Position numbers and translations under genes: made by a program. The notes under the pieces are model-generated. The model searched no databases, had not been told where the DNA came from, and saw only the letters and a program-made list of their open reading frames with translations. 24,357 nt of DNA from Nitrospina sp. (lineage in GTDB: Bacteria > Nitrospinota > Nitrospinia > Nitrospinales > Nitrospinaceae): assembly GCA_004357435.1 (NCBI GenBank), contig SMVS01000038.1, forward strand, positions 1 to 24,357. The letters are read 5' to 3'. Positions 15,219 through 22,933 of this stretch are shown in pieces (positions within the stretch are counted from its first letter, which is position 1; the number at the start of each line of letters is the position of its first letter).

Positions 15219-16466
15219 TTGGATTTAAACACCTTTTTGTTGGGATTCGCCATCCTCGTCTGTGTCTACATGGCCTGCAACATCGGCGCGAATGATGTTG
15301 CCAATGCTATGGGCACCAGCGTGGGCGCCAAATCGCTCACTTTCCACCAGGCCGTGTTGGTCGCCGCTATCGCCGAGTTTGCCGGCGCGGTATTGGTCGG
15401 AGGCCAAGTGTCCGACACCGTGCGCAAGGGCATGGTGGACCCGGGGGTGTTCGCCGACCAGCCGATCCATTTGGTGTACGGCATGATCGCCGCTTTATTG
15501 GCGGCTTCGATCTGGCTTCATATCGCCAGCTATCTCGGATGGCCGGTGTCCACTACGCATTCCATAGTGGGAGCGGTTGTCGGATTTGGGGTGGTGGCGG
15601 GTGGGCTGGATGCAGTGCATTGGCCCAAGGTGGGATCTATCGTCATGAGCTGGGGGGTCTCGCCCGTCTTGGGGGGGATTATTTCTTACCTGCTATTCCG
15701 GTTTGTCTCAGCTCAAATTCTAGACAGGCACAATCCCCTGTTGCGAGCCAAAAAACTGGTGCCTTATATGGTGTTCATGGTGTTTTCTATATTAGCCATT
15801 TCGATGTTGTACAAGGGGTTGAAGAATCTGCATTTGGATTTGGCGGTTTCGCAGGCATTCATCATTGCGGGGGCGATCGGCACGGGCGCATTTTTCGTGT
15901 CCCGCGTCCTGGTCAAAAAAATAAAACCCGTCGCGGTTGAAGATATTCCCAAACAATTCGCGGCCACCGAGCATATCTTCAAATACCTGCAAATCATCAC
16001 CGCTTTTTATGTGGCGTTTGCCCATGGCGCCAATGACGTCGCGAATGCTGTGGGACCGCTGGCCGCGGTGGTGGCCATATTGAAGGAGGGAACGGTCCAA
16101 ATGGAGGTGGCAATGCCTTTGTGGATTCTGGCCCTGGGTGGCATCTGCATTGTCATTGGATTACTGATTTGGGGCACCCGGGTTATGGAAACTATTGGAA
16201 AAAAAATTACCGAGATCACGCCTTCACGTGGATTTTGTTCGGAATTTGGAGCGGCCACGGTCGTTTTGATTTGTTCCAAAATGGGATTACCGATTTCGAC
16301 CACCCACACCCTGGTGGGATCGGTCATCGGAGTCGGGCTGGCTCGTGGTTTGGCCAGCCTGAATCTCGATATCATCAGGAAAATTGTGATCTCCTGGTTC
16401 GCCACCGTACCGTTCACTGCCGTTCTTGCCATGATATTCTTCAAAATCATGATGGTCACCCTCTGA
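15219..16466 (+). CDS. pit: Inorganic phosphate transporter, PiT family
   Basis: A 415-residue inner-membrane carrier. Both halves carry the PiT signature: CNIGANDVANAMG near residue 20 and AFAHGANDVANAVGPLAA near residue 267, marking the inverted-repeat architecture of the family. About ten hydrophobic segments are visible. PiT proteins take up phosphate, or metal-phosphate complexes, with protons or sodium as the driving ion. The start is TTG at 15219 with AGGAG five bases ahead; no in-frame ATG gives a full N terminus. It is coupled with the DUF47 gene upstream. The stop is followed 43 bp later by a small membrane protein, which may ride on the same transcript. Confidence 0.94.
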   Translation: MDLNTFLLGFAILVCVYMACNIGANDVANAMGTSVGAKSLTFHQAVLVAAIAEFAGAVLVGGQVSDTVRKGMVDPGVFADQPIHLVYGMIAALLAASIWLHIASYLGWPVSTTHSIVGAVVGFGVVAGGLDAVHWPKVGSIVMSWGVSPVLGGIISYLLFRFVSAQILDRHNPLLRAKKLVPYMVFMVFSILAISMLYKGLKNLHLDLAVSQAFIIAGAIGTGAFFVSRVLVKKIKPVAVEDIPKQFAATEHIFKYLQIITAFYVAFAHGANDVANAVGPLAAVVAILKEGTVQMEVAMPLWILALGGICIVIGLLIWGTRVMETIGKKITEITPSRGFCSEFGAATVVLICSKMGLPISTTHTLVGSVIGVGLARGLASLNLDIIRKIVISWFATVPFTAVLAMIFFKIMMVTL

Positions 16467-16509
16467 GCCCTCCCTGAACAGCAAAACTTCCCCCCTGAAA
16501 GTTTGTGAT

Positions 16510-16698
16510 ATGATGGGCTTTTTGCAAACGGCTATGCCTTCCCAACGAAATTTATTTCGGTTGACCGCGTTTTATGTCCTGCTGTTTTTCCTGGCGACGC
16601 TGGTTTTTGACACAGTGACCCTGGGGATTGGCGTGGCCGCGGCTTTTTTCGCCCTCCAATACTTTTACCAGCGTGGCTTGCATAAAAAACAGTTGTGA
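16510..16698 (+). CDS. Small two-helix membrane protein
   Basis: A 62-residue ORF. Residues 19-33 (FRLTAFYVLLFFLATL) and 36-53 (VTLGIGVAAAFFALQYFY) are hydrophobic and could form two membrane helices, with a basic tail (RGLHKKQL). I do not recognise a family. It follows the PiT gene by 43 bp and precedes the DUF2797 gene by 27 bp in the same direction. The ribosome site is weak (GAAAG at 16496-16500), and ATG 16510, ATG 16513 or the later ATG at 16534 are all possible starts. The hydrophobic pattern and the tight spacing make a real gene likely but not certain. Confidence 0.55.
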   Translation: MMGFLQTAMPSQRNLFRLTAFYVLLFFLATLVFDTVTLGIGVAAAFFALQYFYQRGLHKKQL

Positions 16699-16725
16699 AT
16701 TATTGCTTTTAATTGAGCGAAGAAA

Positions 16726-17523
16726 ATGAAAGTTTCGGGACAGTTGAGAAAAATGACCCATGAGGCCGGCGACCCGATCCGCTACTTTTTAAGCCTCGAC
16801 GAAAAACCGATCCCCCTTGCCTCCGCGGTGGGGGAGCCGATCACGTTGCGGTTCCTGGGGAAAATCACCTGTGTGGAGTGCGGGCGGAGCATAAAGAAAA
16901 CTTATAACGATGGTTTTTGTTTTCCCTGCGCCAGGGATTTGCCGGAGGCCGCCCTGTGCGCCGTGCGTCCGGAGACCTGCGAACATGAATTTGGCAATGA
17001 TCGCGACCGGGAGTTTTTCAAGGAGTATTGCAACGTCGATCATTACGTTTACCTGTCTCTCACCTCGGGAGTCAAGGTAGGGGTGACCCGCCATTGGAAT
17101 ATTCCCTCCCGATGGATTGACCAGGGCGCCGTGCAGGGTCTGATCATTGCCAAAACACCGCAACGCAAATTCTCCGGCTTGATGGAAATCGAACTCGCCA
17201 AAAAAATGGCCGACAAAACCAACTGGCGCAAAATGCTGAAGGGGGAAGTTGCGCCGGTCGATTTGCTGGTGCACCGCCAACAGGCGTTCGAATGGATTCC
17301 GCAGGATTTAAAAAAATATTTTTTGGAAAATGAATCGGTGATGGATTTGCATTACCCGGTTCAGTCGGTCCCCGCAAAAATTGTCAGTCACAATCTCGAC
17401 AAGATCCCGGTCTTCACGGATGTTTTGTGGGGGATCAAAGGTCAGTATCTGATATGCGGGGAGCGGGTCATCAACCTGAGGAAATATGCCGGGTACCATG
17501 TGGCGTTTGATATCGGCGGATGA
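16726..17523 (+). CDS. DUF2797 family protein
   Basis: A 265-residue protein of the DUF2797 family, whose function is not established. Features visible are CVECGRSIKKTYNDGFCFPC (residues 49-68), a CxxC...CxxC zinc-binding site, then HYVYLSLTSGVKVGVTRHWNIPSRWIDQGA (about 106-135), the family's conserved core with a GxTR and RWIDQGA block reminiscent of GIY-YIG-type folds. There is no signal peptide or membrane segment. The start ATG at 16726 has only a weak ribosome site. It is convergent with the desaturase gene, and a terminator for the latter lies between them. A nucleic acid-related role is conceivable from the core's resemblance, but that is inference. Confidence 0.85.
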   Translation: MKVSGQLRKMTHEAGDPIRYFLSLDEKPIPLASAVGEPITLRFLGKITCVECGRSIKKTYNDGFCFPCARDLPEAALCAVRPETCEHEFGNDRDREFFKEYCNVDHYVYLSLTSGVKVGVTRHWNIPSRWIDQGAVQGLIIAKTPQRKFSGLMEIELAKKMADKTNWRKMLKGEVAPVDLLVHRQQAFEWIPQDLKKYFLENESVMDLHYPVQSVPAKIVSHNLDKIPVFTDVLWGIKGQYLICGERVINLRKYAGYHVAFDIGG

Positions 17524-17556
17524 AATCGTTTTCCGGCGGGTGCAAGCGAGGCGCTT

Positions 17557-17592
17557 CCAATAAAAAGGAGCCGACCCCTGCGGGCTGGCTCC
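17557..17592 (-). terminator. Rho-independent terminator of the desaturase gene
   Basis: Read on the minus strand, GGAGCC (17592-17587) pairs with GGCTCC (17572-17567), with an inner CCC/GGG pairing at 17584-17582 and 17578-17576, and is followed by TTTTTA. It lies about 30 bp beyond the desaturase stop. The opposite strand lacks a T-run. Confidence 0.75.
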
Positions 17593-17620
17593 CTGGAAAA
17601 CTTGTGTGTCGAAATTTTTT

Positions 17621-18505
17621 TCAGGCGGCTTCTTTTTTAGCCATTTCTCCGGAAAAGTAATCGGAGGTCTTGGGTTTGAGACGTGCGTACTGGATGTTGG
17701 TGGCCAGCCCCAGTTTGCTGAGCAGGCAAATGAACAACCAGGTCAAGTCAATTTCTCCGGACCGCAACCCGTGGCGGGCCGATTTCGGGAACGCGTGGTG
17801 GTTGTTGTGCCAACCCTCGCCCCAGGCGAGCATACCCACCCACCAGCAATTGGTGGACAAATCGCCTTTCAGTTTGAAATTGCGGTACCCGAACATATGG
17901 GCGGCGCTGTTGACCAACCACGTCTGATGGAAAACCAGAACCAGTCGCAGGAAGATGCCCCAAACCACCCAGGAGATTCCGCCAATCGCGAATAAAACCA
18001 GCCCCAGGGCCACTTGAATTGCGATAAAATATTTGTCCAGAAACTGATAAAATGGGTCGTCGTAGAAGTCCTTGGTGAAATCGCGAATTCTATCCGGATT
18101 ATCATGTTCGGGGTGCTTGTAAAGCATCCATCTCAAGTGAGACCACCAGAACCCCCTAGCGGCACTGTGAGGATCTTTATCGGTATCCGAACCGGCATGA
18201 TGCATGCGATGCTGGCCGACCCATTTGATGGGTCCGTTTTCGCAGGAGAGAGCGCCCAGAAAAACAAAAAAGTAACCCACGCCCTTGGGAAGATCAAAAC
18301 TGCGATGGGTCAGATAACGGTGATAGCCCAAACAAACGCCTAAAGATGCGGTCATCCAGTTGAGAATCAGCATGACGGCAACGGCGCTCCATGAAAACGC
18401 AAAGGGAAACAAGGCCAATAATGCACCCACATGGAGAAACAAAAAGAACCCTAGAGTTCCTTTGGAAAAGACCGATTTTGGATGGAATTGCTTGATTTCG
18501 CCCAT
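17621..18505 (-). CDS. Acyl-CoA/acyl-lipid delta-9-type fatty acid desaturase
   Basis: A 294-residue di-iron membrane desaturase. The three histidine boxes are HRYLTHRS (about residues 63-70), HRMHHAGSDTD (about 100-110) and HNNHHAFP (about 235-242), as in stearoyl-CoA and cyanobacterial DesC-type enzymes that put a cis double bond into a saturated acyl chain. Hydrophobic segments near residues 17-50, 78-95 and 160-200 would form the membrane helices. The start ATG at 18505 has AAAGG six bases ahead. It has its own terminator and is divergent from a histidine kinase/response regulator pair that could sense membrane state. Desaturation of this type normally supports membrane fluidity. Confidence 0.93.
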   Translation of the reverse strand: MGEIKQFHPKSVFSKGTLGFFLFLHVGALLALFPFAFSWSAVAVMLILNWMTASLGVCLGYHRYLTHRSFDLPKGVGYFFVFLGALSCENGPIKWVGQHRMHHAGSDTDKDPHSAARGFWWSHLRWMLYKHPEHDNPDRIRDFTKDFYDDPFYQFLDKYFIAIQVALGLVLFAIGGISWVVWGIFLRLVLVFHQTWLVNSAAHMFGYRNFKLKGDLSTNCWWVGMLAWGEGWHNNHHAFPKSARHGLRSGEIDLTWLFICLLSKLGLATNIQYARLKPKTSDYFSGEMAKKEAA

Positions 18506-18561
18506 GCTGTGCCTTTCATTGCCAAATAAGGGTTAACTACCTTCATCTATAATAACCGGTG

Positions 18562-18590
18562 TTGGTTTCGCGATATGTAAAAGTTATGTA
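18562..18590 (+). promoter_or_regulatory. Weak promoter candidate for the two-component operon
   Basis: TTGGTT (18562-18567) and TATGTA (18585-18590) are separated by 17 bp. Each box has four matches, so this is a modest candidate for the histidine kinase gene starting at 18683. The same 177-bp gap must also contain the desaturase promoter on the other strand. Confidence 0.3.
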
Positions 18591-18682
18591 ACAATAAAGG
18601 GCGTCGGGGTGGGGTGTGATGGGGCTTTATACAGGTGCCTGGAGACCTCGAAGGAAGGTTCCAAGAGTGTCGGGAGAGACGC

Positions 18683-19657
18683 ATGGATAAATTAAAAACG
18701 ATTTTTCATCCGATCTTTGTTTTTATCGGCGTCCAGATTGCCTGGATTATTTTGATGGCCATCTGGATCAACTGGTATTTAAAGAATCGCCAGGATTTCA
18801 AGGATTTTGCGCTGGAGATTCAGCCCGAACTGTTCGCCACAGATTTGCACTGGGTGATCCTGCTGGAGGGTTGTTTTTTAATGATGGTGATCCTGGCGGG
18901 GGTGTATCTGATTTTCGTTTATTGGAATAAACAGGCACGTCTAAACCAGATGCAGAGTAATTTTGTTGCCAGCGTTTCCCATGAATTGAAATCGCCTCTC
19001 GCGTCCATCCAGTTGTACCTGGAAACGATGAAGTATCACGACGTCTCCCGGGAAGAAGCACTGGATTTTGTGGAAACCATGCTCGCCGATACCGAAAGAC
19101 TTTCCGGTTTGATCGACACCATATTGGAAGCCGGGAGCACCGAACCGAAGAGCATGCAGTTGCAGTTGCAACCGGTCGAAATGAAACCCTTTTTATTGGA
19201 GTTGATGGCAGGCTACCAACGCCAATTCCAGGAAAAGGAGTTTGATGCCCGACTGGAAATCAAGGATGCCCCCACGTTGAATCTGGACAAGCAGGCGATC
19301 CGCATGGTGTTCAATAATTTGATCGGCAATGCCTTGCGTTATTCTTCCCGCGGAGTTCCGTTTACCATTCGCATGCGCAATCAGGGGAAATATTGTGAAA
19401 TCGAGTTTGCTGATTCTGGTATCGGTCTCAGTCAGAAAGATTTTAAAAAAATCTTCCGTAAATTTTACCGGGTGCAAAATCGCGAATCGCAAAACATCGA
19501 AGGTGCGGGTTTGGGATTGTTTATCTCCAGGGAAATTTTAAAGAATCACAAAGGGAAAATCCAAGTGTTCAGCGAAGGCAAGGGGAAAGGCTCAACCTTC
19601 AAAGTCTTCCTGCCCTTGAATGGAGCGGTTACGGAATCAGTGAGCCTCACACCCTAG
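18683..19657 (+). CDS. Sensor histidine kinase
   Basis: A 324-residue membrane kinase. Two hydrophobic helices (residues about 10-32 and 58-80) flank a loop of only 25 residues, so there is no sizeable periplasmic sensor domain. The HisKA box SHELKSPLASIQ carries the phospho-accepting His100. The ATPase domain shows the N box (FNNLIGNALRYS), G1 (DSGIGLS), G2 (GAGLGLFIS) and GKGSTF. No PAS or HAMP domain is apparent. I start at ATG 18683, with GGGAGAG four bases ahead, rather than at 18635. The response regulator gene follows at once, with kinase first, which is the less common order. The small sensor suggests a signal within the membrane. Confidence 0.92.
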   Translation: MDKLKTIFHPIFVFIGVQIAWIILMAIWINWYLKNRQDFKDFALEIQPELFATDLHWVILLEGCFLMMVILAGVYLIFVYWNKQARLNQMQSNFVASVSHELKSPLASIQLYLETMKYHDVSREEALDFVETMLADTERLSGLIDTILEAGSTEPKSMQLQLQPVEMKPFLLELMAGYQRQFQEKEFDARLEIKDAPTLNLDKQAIRMVFNNLIGNALRYSSRGVPFTIRMRNQGKYCEIEFADSGIGLSQKDFKKIFRKFYRVQNRESQNIEGAGLGLFISREILKNHKGKIQVFSEGKGKGSTFKVFLPLNGAVTESVSLTP

Positions 19658-19671
19658 TGGGGATTGGAACC

Positions 19672-20385
19672 ATGGCAAAAGGAATGAAAATATTACTGGT
19701 GGAAGATGAGAGGCATCTGGCCAAGGGGCTCCGCTTCAACTTGGAAAAAGAAGGCTACCAAGTGACCCTGGCGGAAGATGGCGAGGCCGCTCTCCAATGC
19801 TGGGCCGACCAGGAGTTCGATATGATGATCCTCGATCTCATGTTGCCAAAGTTGAGTGGTTTGGAGGTGATAAAAAGCATCCGCAAAACCAATGTCCGCT
19901 TTCCGGTTTTGATGCTGACCGCCAAATCAACCGAGGACGATCGGGCTGAGGGGCTGGAAGCTGGGGCGGACGACTACCTTCCTAAACCTTTTCATCTGCC
20001 GGAGCTCCTGCTTCGCATCAAGGGAATTTTGCGGCGCAAGGAGTGGTACAGAGAGCCGGTCCATCCCAAAGAATTGTTTGAGTTTGACGGCATGTGGGTG
20101 GATTTTGAAACCGGAAAAGCCAAGGGGTGCGATGGCGAATTTTATTTGACCAATAAAGAGGCGCTGGTCATGAATTTGCTGGTCGGTAGCCAGGGCCAGG
20201 TAGTGACACGGGAAGAACTGCTTGAAAAAGTCTGGGGCTACAATCCAGATACGGAAACTCGAACGGTGGACAACTTCATTGCCCGGCTCAGAAAATATTT
20301 TGAGAAAAAACCCCAGAAGCCCAAATACATTCTCACCATCCGCGAAAAGGGCTATCAGTTTGTGGCGCTGACAGGAAAGAAATAG
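19672..20385 (+). CDS. OmpR/PhoB-family response regulator
   Basis: A 237-residue regulator. The receiver domain (residues about 6-118) has the acidic pair in VEDE, phospho-accepting Asp55 in MMILDLMLPK, the Thr of MLTAKS and Lys in YLPKPF. The C-terminal winged helix carries the family's VTREELLEKVWGY and RTVDNFIARLRKYF (recognition helix) and ends in IREKGYQFVAL. It binds DNA as a dimer after phosphorylation by the kinase encoded just upstream; the kinase stop TAG overlaps the earliest possible start. I use ATG 19672, though ATG 19684 is also plausible. Target genes are unknown, and the adjacent divergent desaturase is one candidate. Confidence 0.93.
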   Translation: MAKGMKILLVEDERHLAKGLRFNLEKEGYQVTLAEDGEAALQCWADQEFDMMILDLMLPKLSGLEVIKSIRKTNVRFPVLMLTAKSTEDDRAEGLEAGADDYLPKPFHLPELLLRIKGILRRKEWYREPVHPKELFEFDGMWVDFETGKAKGCDGEFYLTNKEALVMNLLVGSQGQVVTREELLEKVWGYNPDTETRTVDNFIARLRKYFEKKPQKPKYILTIREKGYQFVALTGKK

Positions 20386-20432
20386 AATACCCCGCCATCC
20401 ACCGAGCGTCCGGGATTAAAGAAGGAAAGCGA

Positions 20433-22253
20433 TCAAAAAGGAAGCTTGAACCCTTTCAACTGATCCTTCAGTTTGTTTAAGGGAACGCTTTTTGTGGTCC
20501 CGCCCAAAAGGCTGCTTTTCGTGGCTTTTCCCAAGAGATCTTTATAGGAGGCCTCATTGGCATTCAACCTCTTGCCCAGGTTGAGCAAACCGGAAAGTGA
20601 GTTGTTTGTTTCAGACAAAGGTCCAGCGGTGGCTTTGGCGATCGATTTTTTCAACCGGCTTTCAAATTCCTTGATCTTGGCGTCGAATACCTTGCGCAGG
20701 GCCCGGTTGAGAAGCTGGTCGAGGTCGGATTCAATCTGAATGGAATAGTTGTCCAGGGTTCCTGTTATCTGGACGGCGATGTATAAGTTTTCGACTGCGG
20801 CTAGCACCTGTCCGGCAATTTTTGAAAATTCGTCGCCGGGTTTGACCGGATAATTGAATGAGACATTTTTAATATCAAGACGAAACTTTCCAGATAAATC
20901 ATTTTCACCCAGGATTTCAACATTCCCTTTAACAGAAGCCTCGCCCCGAGTAATGGCAACAGAGCCGCCCAGATCGAGGTCGTTCAGTTGGAAAGATTGC
21001 AGTGCGACCTCGAGGGTATCCTGGGCGGCACTCCCCGTTCGGTCCAGAGTCAGATCCAAAATAAAACGATCAAAGTTTTCATTTTTAGAGGCATCCAGCT
21101 TGAGCACGGCGGGCTTGCCGTGAAGTTTTTGATTGTCGGAAAAATCCCAGAGATCCCCTGAAACCTCCTGATTCAAAATACTAATTCCCAACAGTGCATG
21201 GCGCAGGAGAAAGTTGGGAGTGGGGGCCGATTGCGAAAGCTGGGTCGTTTGTTCCTTATTGCGTGCCACTTCTTCCTGGTCTGGCTTGTCATCAGAATCG
21301 TTATTGAGGTATGGGCTTACTTGTTTGTAAAGAGACCAGGCGCGATCCAGTTTTTTCTTCAGAGGGCCGGTCACCAGACTGCTGACGAGATTCACCCCGC
21401 CGTCCTGGGAGCTGAGCGAATATTTCTTTTTCAACCGGTCCCAATCCTTTTTGGGAAGATTTTTTAAATCAGCCACCAGTTTTTTGGTTCGAGCGATTTC
21501 ATTTTTCAAGTCGTCTTTCAAGGACTTGATTTGATTCAACTGGCTCTTAATATCCGTTCGGATGGATTGAATTTCAGCGGCGAGAGATTGAATGGTCCCC
21601 AAACTTTTCAATCCGGAAATATTCCTGGCTTTATTTTTAATCGAGTCAATGCGCTCTTTAATTTTTTCGATGCCGGCTTTACCCAGTGCCTTGTCCAGCT
21701 TGGCTTCCCAGTCTTTTTGCAGATTTTTTATTTTCAACCTGGTTTTTTCAACTGCCTCCAGGGTCTCCAGTTTTTCGGACTTGAGGATGTCTTCGGGCGA
21801 TTTCAGGTTGAGGCCAGCTGGCATGCCGGGCAGGAAGCTGAATCCGTCCCCTTCAGGGGCTTCCTTCGGTCCTGATTTTTCGATAGGCTTGAAAGGTTTC
21901 GCCGGAGAGGTTCTTTTTTTATTGAAATGGATGCCGTCGGCGATCAATTCATCGAGGATGATTTTTTTGGAAAAGGCCTGGATGAGGTCAAAATCGACCA
22001 CCAGAGTTCCCACTTCGATCAGATTGTTCTCCAGATTATTGGCGTCCGCAATTTGTATGGAACGGATCTCGATGGACTGTTTACTCAGGGAAGTGACCAA
22101 TGAGCCGATATCGACTTGCGCCTCAAGAATCTCCGACCCTTTTTCTTCAATCGTGTTTTGGATCAGGCCGTCCATGAAAAATAACAAAAATCCGGAGATC
22201 ACAGCCGTGATCACGATAACAACGCCGAGTCCTAATTTGAAGGCCTGCTTCAT
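20433..22253 (-). CDS. TIGR03545 family envelope protein
   Basis: A 606-residue protein matching my recollection of the TIGR03545 family, found in outer-membrane-bearing bacteria and commonly paired with TIGR03546. An N-terminal membrane anchor (residues 5-29) is followed by an AsmA-like region, visible in QSIEIRSIQIADANNLENNLIEVG. Then comes a long coiled-coil segment (about 155-275) and a C-terminal beta-rich region with VSFNYPVKPGDEF. It would face the periplasm. The start ATG overlaps the upstream gene's stop as ATGA, which points to translational coupling. Function in the family is not established; AsmA-like proteins are linked to lipid transfer between membranes, so an envelope role is the sensible guess. 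Confidence 0.85.
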   Translation of the reverse strand: MKQAFKLGLGVVIVITAVISGFLLFFMDGLIQNTIEEKGSEILEAQVDIGSLVTSLSKQSIEIRSIQIADANNLENNLIEVGTLVVDFDLIQAFSKKIILDELIADGIHFNKKRTSPAKPFKPIEKSGPKEAPEGDGFSFLPGMPAGLNLKSPEDILKSEKLETLEAVEKTRLKIKNLQKDWEAKLDKALGKAGIEKIKERIDSIKNKARNISGLKSLGTIQSLAAEIQSIRTDIKSQLNQIKSLKDDLKNEIARTKKLVADLKNLPKKDWDRLKKKYSLSSQDGGVNLVSSLVTGPLKKKLDRAWSLYKQVSPYLNNDSDDKPDQEEVARNKEQTTQLSQSAPTPNFLLRHALLGISILNQEVSGDLWDFSDNQKLHGKPAVLKLDASKNENFDRFILDLTLDRTGSAAQDTLEVALQSFQLNDLDLGGSVAITRGEASVKGNVEILGENDLSGKFRLDIKNVSFNYPVKPGDEFSKIAGQVLAAVENLYIAVQITGTLDNYSIQIESDLDQLLNRALRKVFDAKIKEFESRLKKSIAKATAGPLSETNNSLSGLLNLGKRLNANEASYKDLLGKATKSSLLGGTTKSVPLNKLKDQLKGFKLPF

Positions 22254-22531
22254 GAGATTTTATGGTCTGTGTGAAGGGTTTTTAAAAACTTCGGCGCCGG
22301 AATTTTTTCCAAGTAAAGAACATAAGCCGCTCCTGAAAAAATCAGGGCACTCACCAACATCGCGCTTAACTTTAGGCTTATAATCAGGGGGAGAAGCATT
22401 TCGCTGAGATTATGCGGACTGATTATGGCCGTCAATCCCGGAACAGCGCCAAACATAAGTGCCAGGCTGATGCGCCGGGAGCTTTTGCTGGAGTTCATGG
22501 ATTTTAGAAATTTGATGATGGGTCGGAGCAT
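22250..22531 (-). CDS. TIGR03546-like small membrane protein, short form
   Basis: A 93-residue protein. LRPIIKFLKSMNSSKSSRRI (residues 2-21) and GAVPGLTAIISPHNL (about 29-43) match the N-terminal half of the TIGR03546 family as I recall it, whose members are about 150-165 residues. The second half is absent and the protein ends in EKIPAPKFLKTLHTDHKIS, so it looks truncated or is a short form. Two hydrophobic segments (about 22-37 and 48-72) are present. Its stop overlaps the start of the TIGR03545 gene by 4 bases, the standard partner arrangement. ATG 22531 lacks a strong ribosome site; TTG 22585 is an alternative that adds 18 residues without family similarity. Confidence 0.75.
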   Translation of the reverse strand: MLRPIIKFLKSMNSSKSSRRISLALMFGAVPGLTAIISPHNLSEMLLPLIISLKLSAMLVSALIFSGAAYVLYLEKIPAPKFLKTLHTDHKIS

Positions 22532-22676
22532 CGGTTGCCAGAGGCACCCCAAAAATTGAGTATGAGGATTGTCCACACTTGCCAAATTTACCTGATTTTA
22601 AAACGCTATTCAAGTCAATCATTGCAGGTGATCCCGTAAAAAACAAGCATGCCCTCGAAAGGAGATAGCAAGCACC

Positions 22677-22883
22677 ATGGATGAATACGCCGAAAAACTT
22701 ATCGTTGCCTTGATGGTCCTCATTCAGGAAAAGGGCGGGGAGTATCGTCTCAACACCAACGTGTTCCAGCAGATGTTCGATTCAAGGCATAACAAGGGAA
22801 TTCAAGTTCAGGAACTGGGAAACCAGATGGTGTTGAAGCTCGGAGACATGACGGTTCGCCCCGATGAAGCTGAAATGAATTGA
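22677..22883 (+). CDS. Hypothetical protein, 68 aa
   Basis: A 68-residue ORF of unknown family. It is acidic and moderately hydrophobic (MDEYAEKLIVALMVLIQEKG at the start) with no membrane helix, signal peptide or recognisable motif. GGAG at 22661-22664 lies twelve bases before the ATG, which is long but acceptable. It ends 50 bp before the glutamate dehydrogenase gene on the same strand and could share its transcript. The composition and ribosome site favour a real gene; I cannot suggest a function. Confidence 0.6.
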   Translation: MDEYAEKLIVALMVLIQEKGGEYRLNTNVFQQMFDSRHNKGIQVQELGNQMVLKLGDMTVRPDEAEMN

Positions 22884-22933
22884 CGGGGCATTGGAATAGA
22901 CGGTGATAAATTTTCATTCATTCAGGAGTTGAC

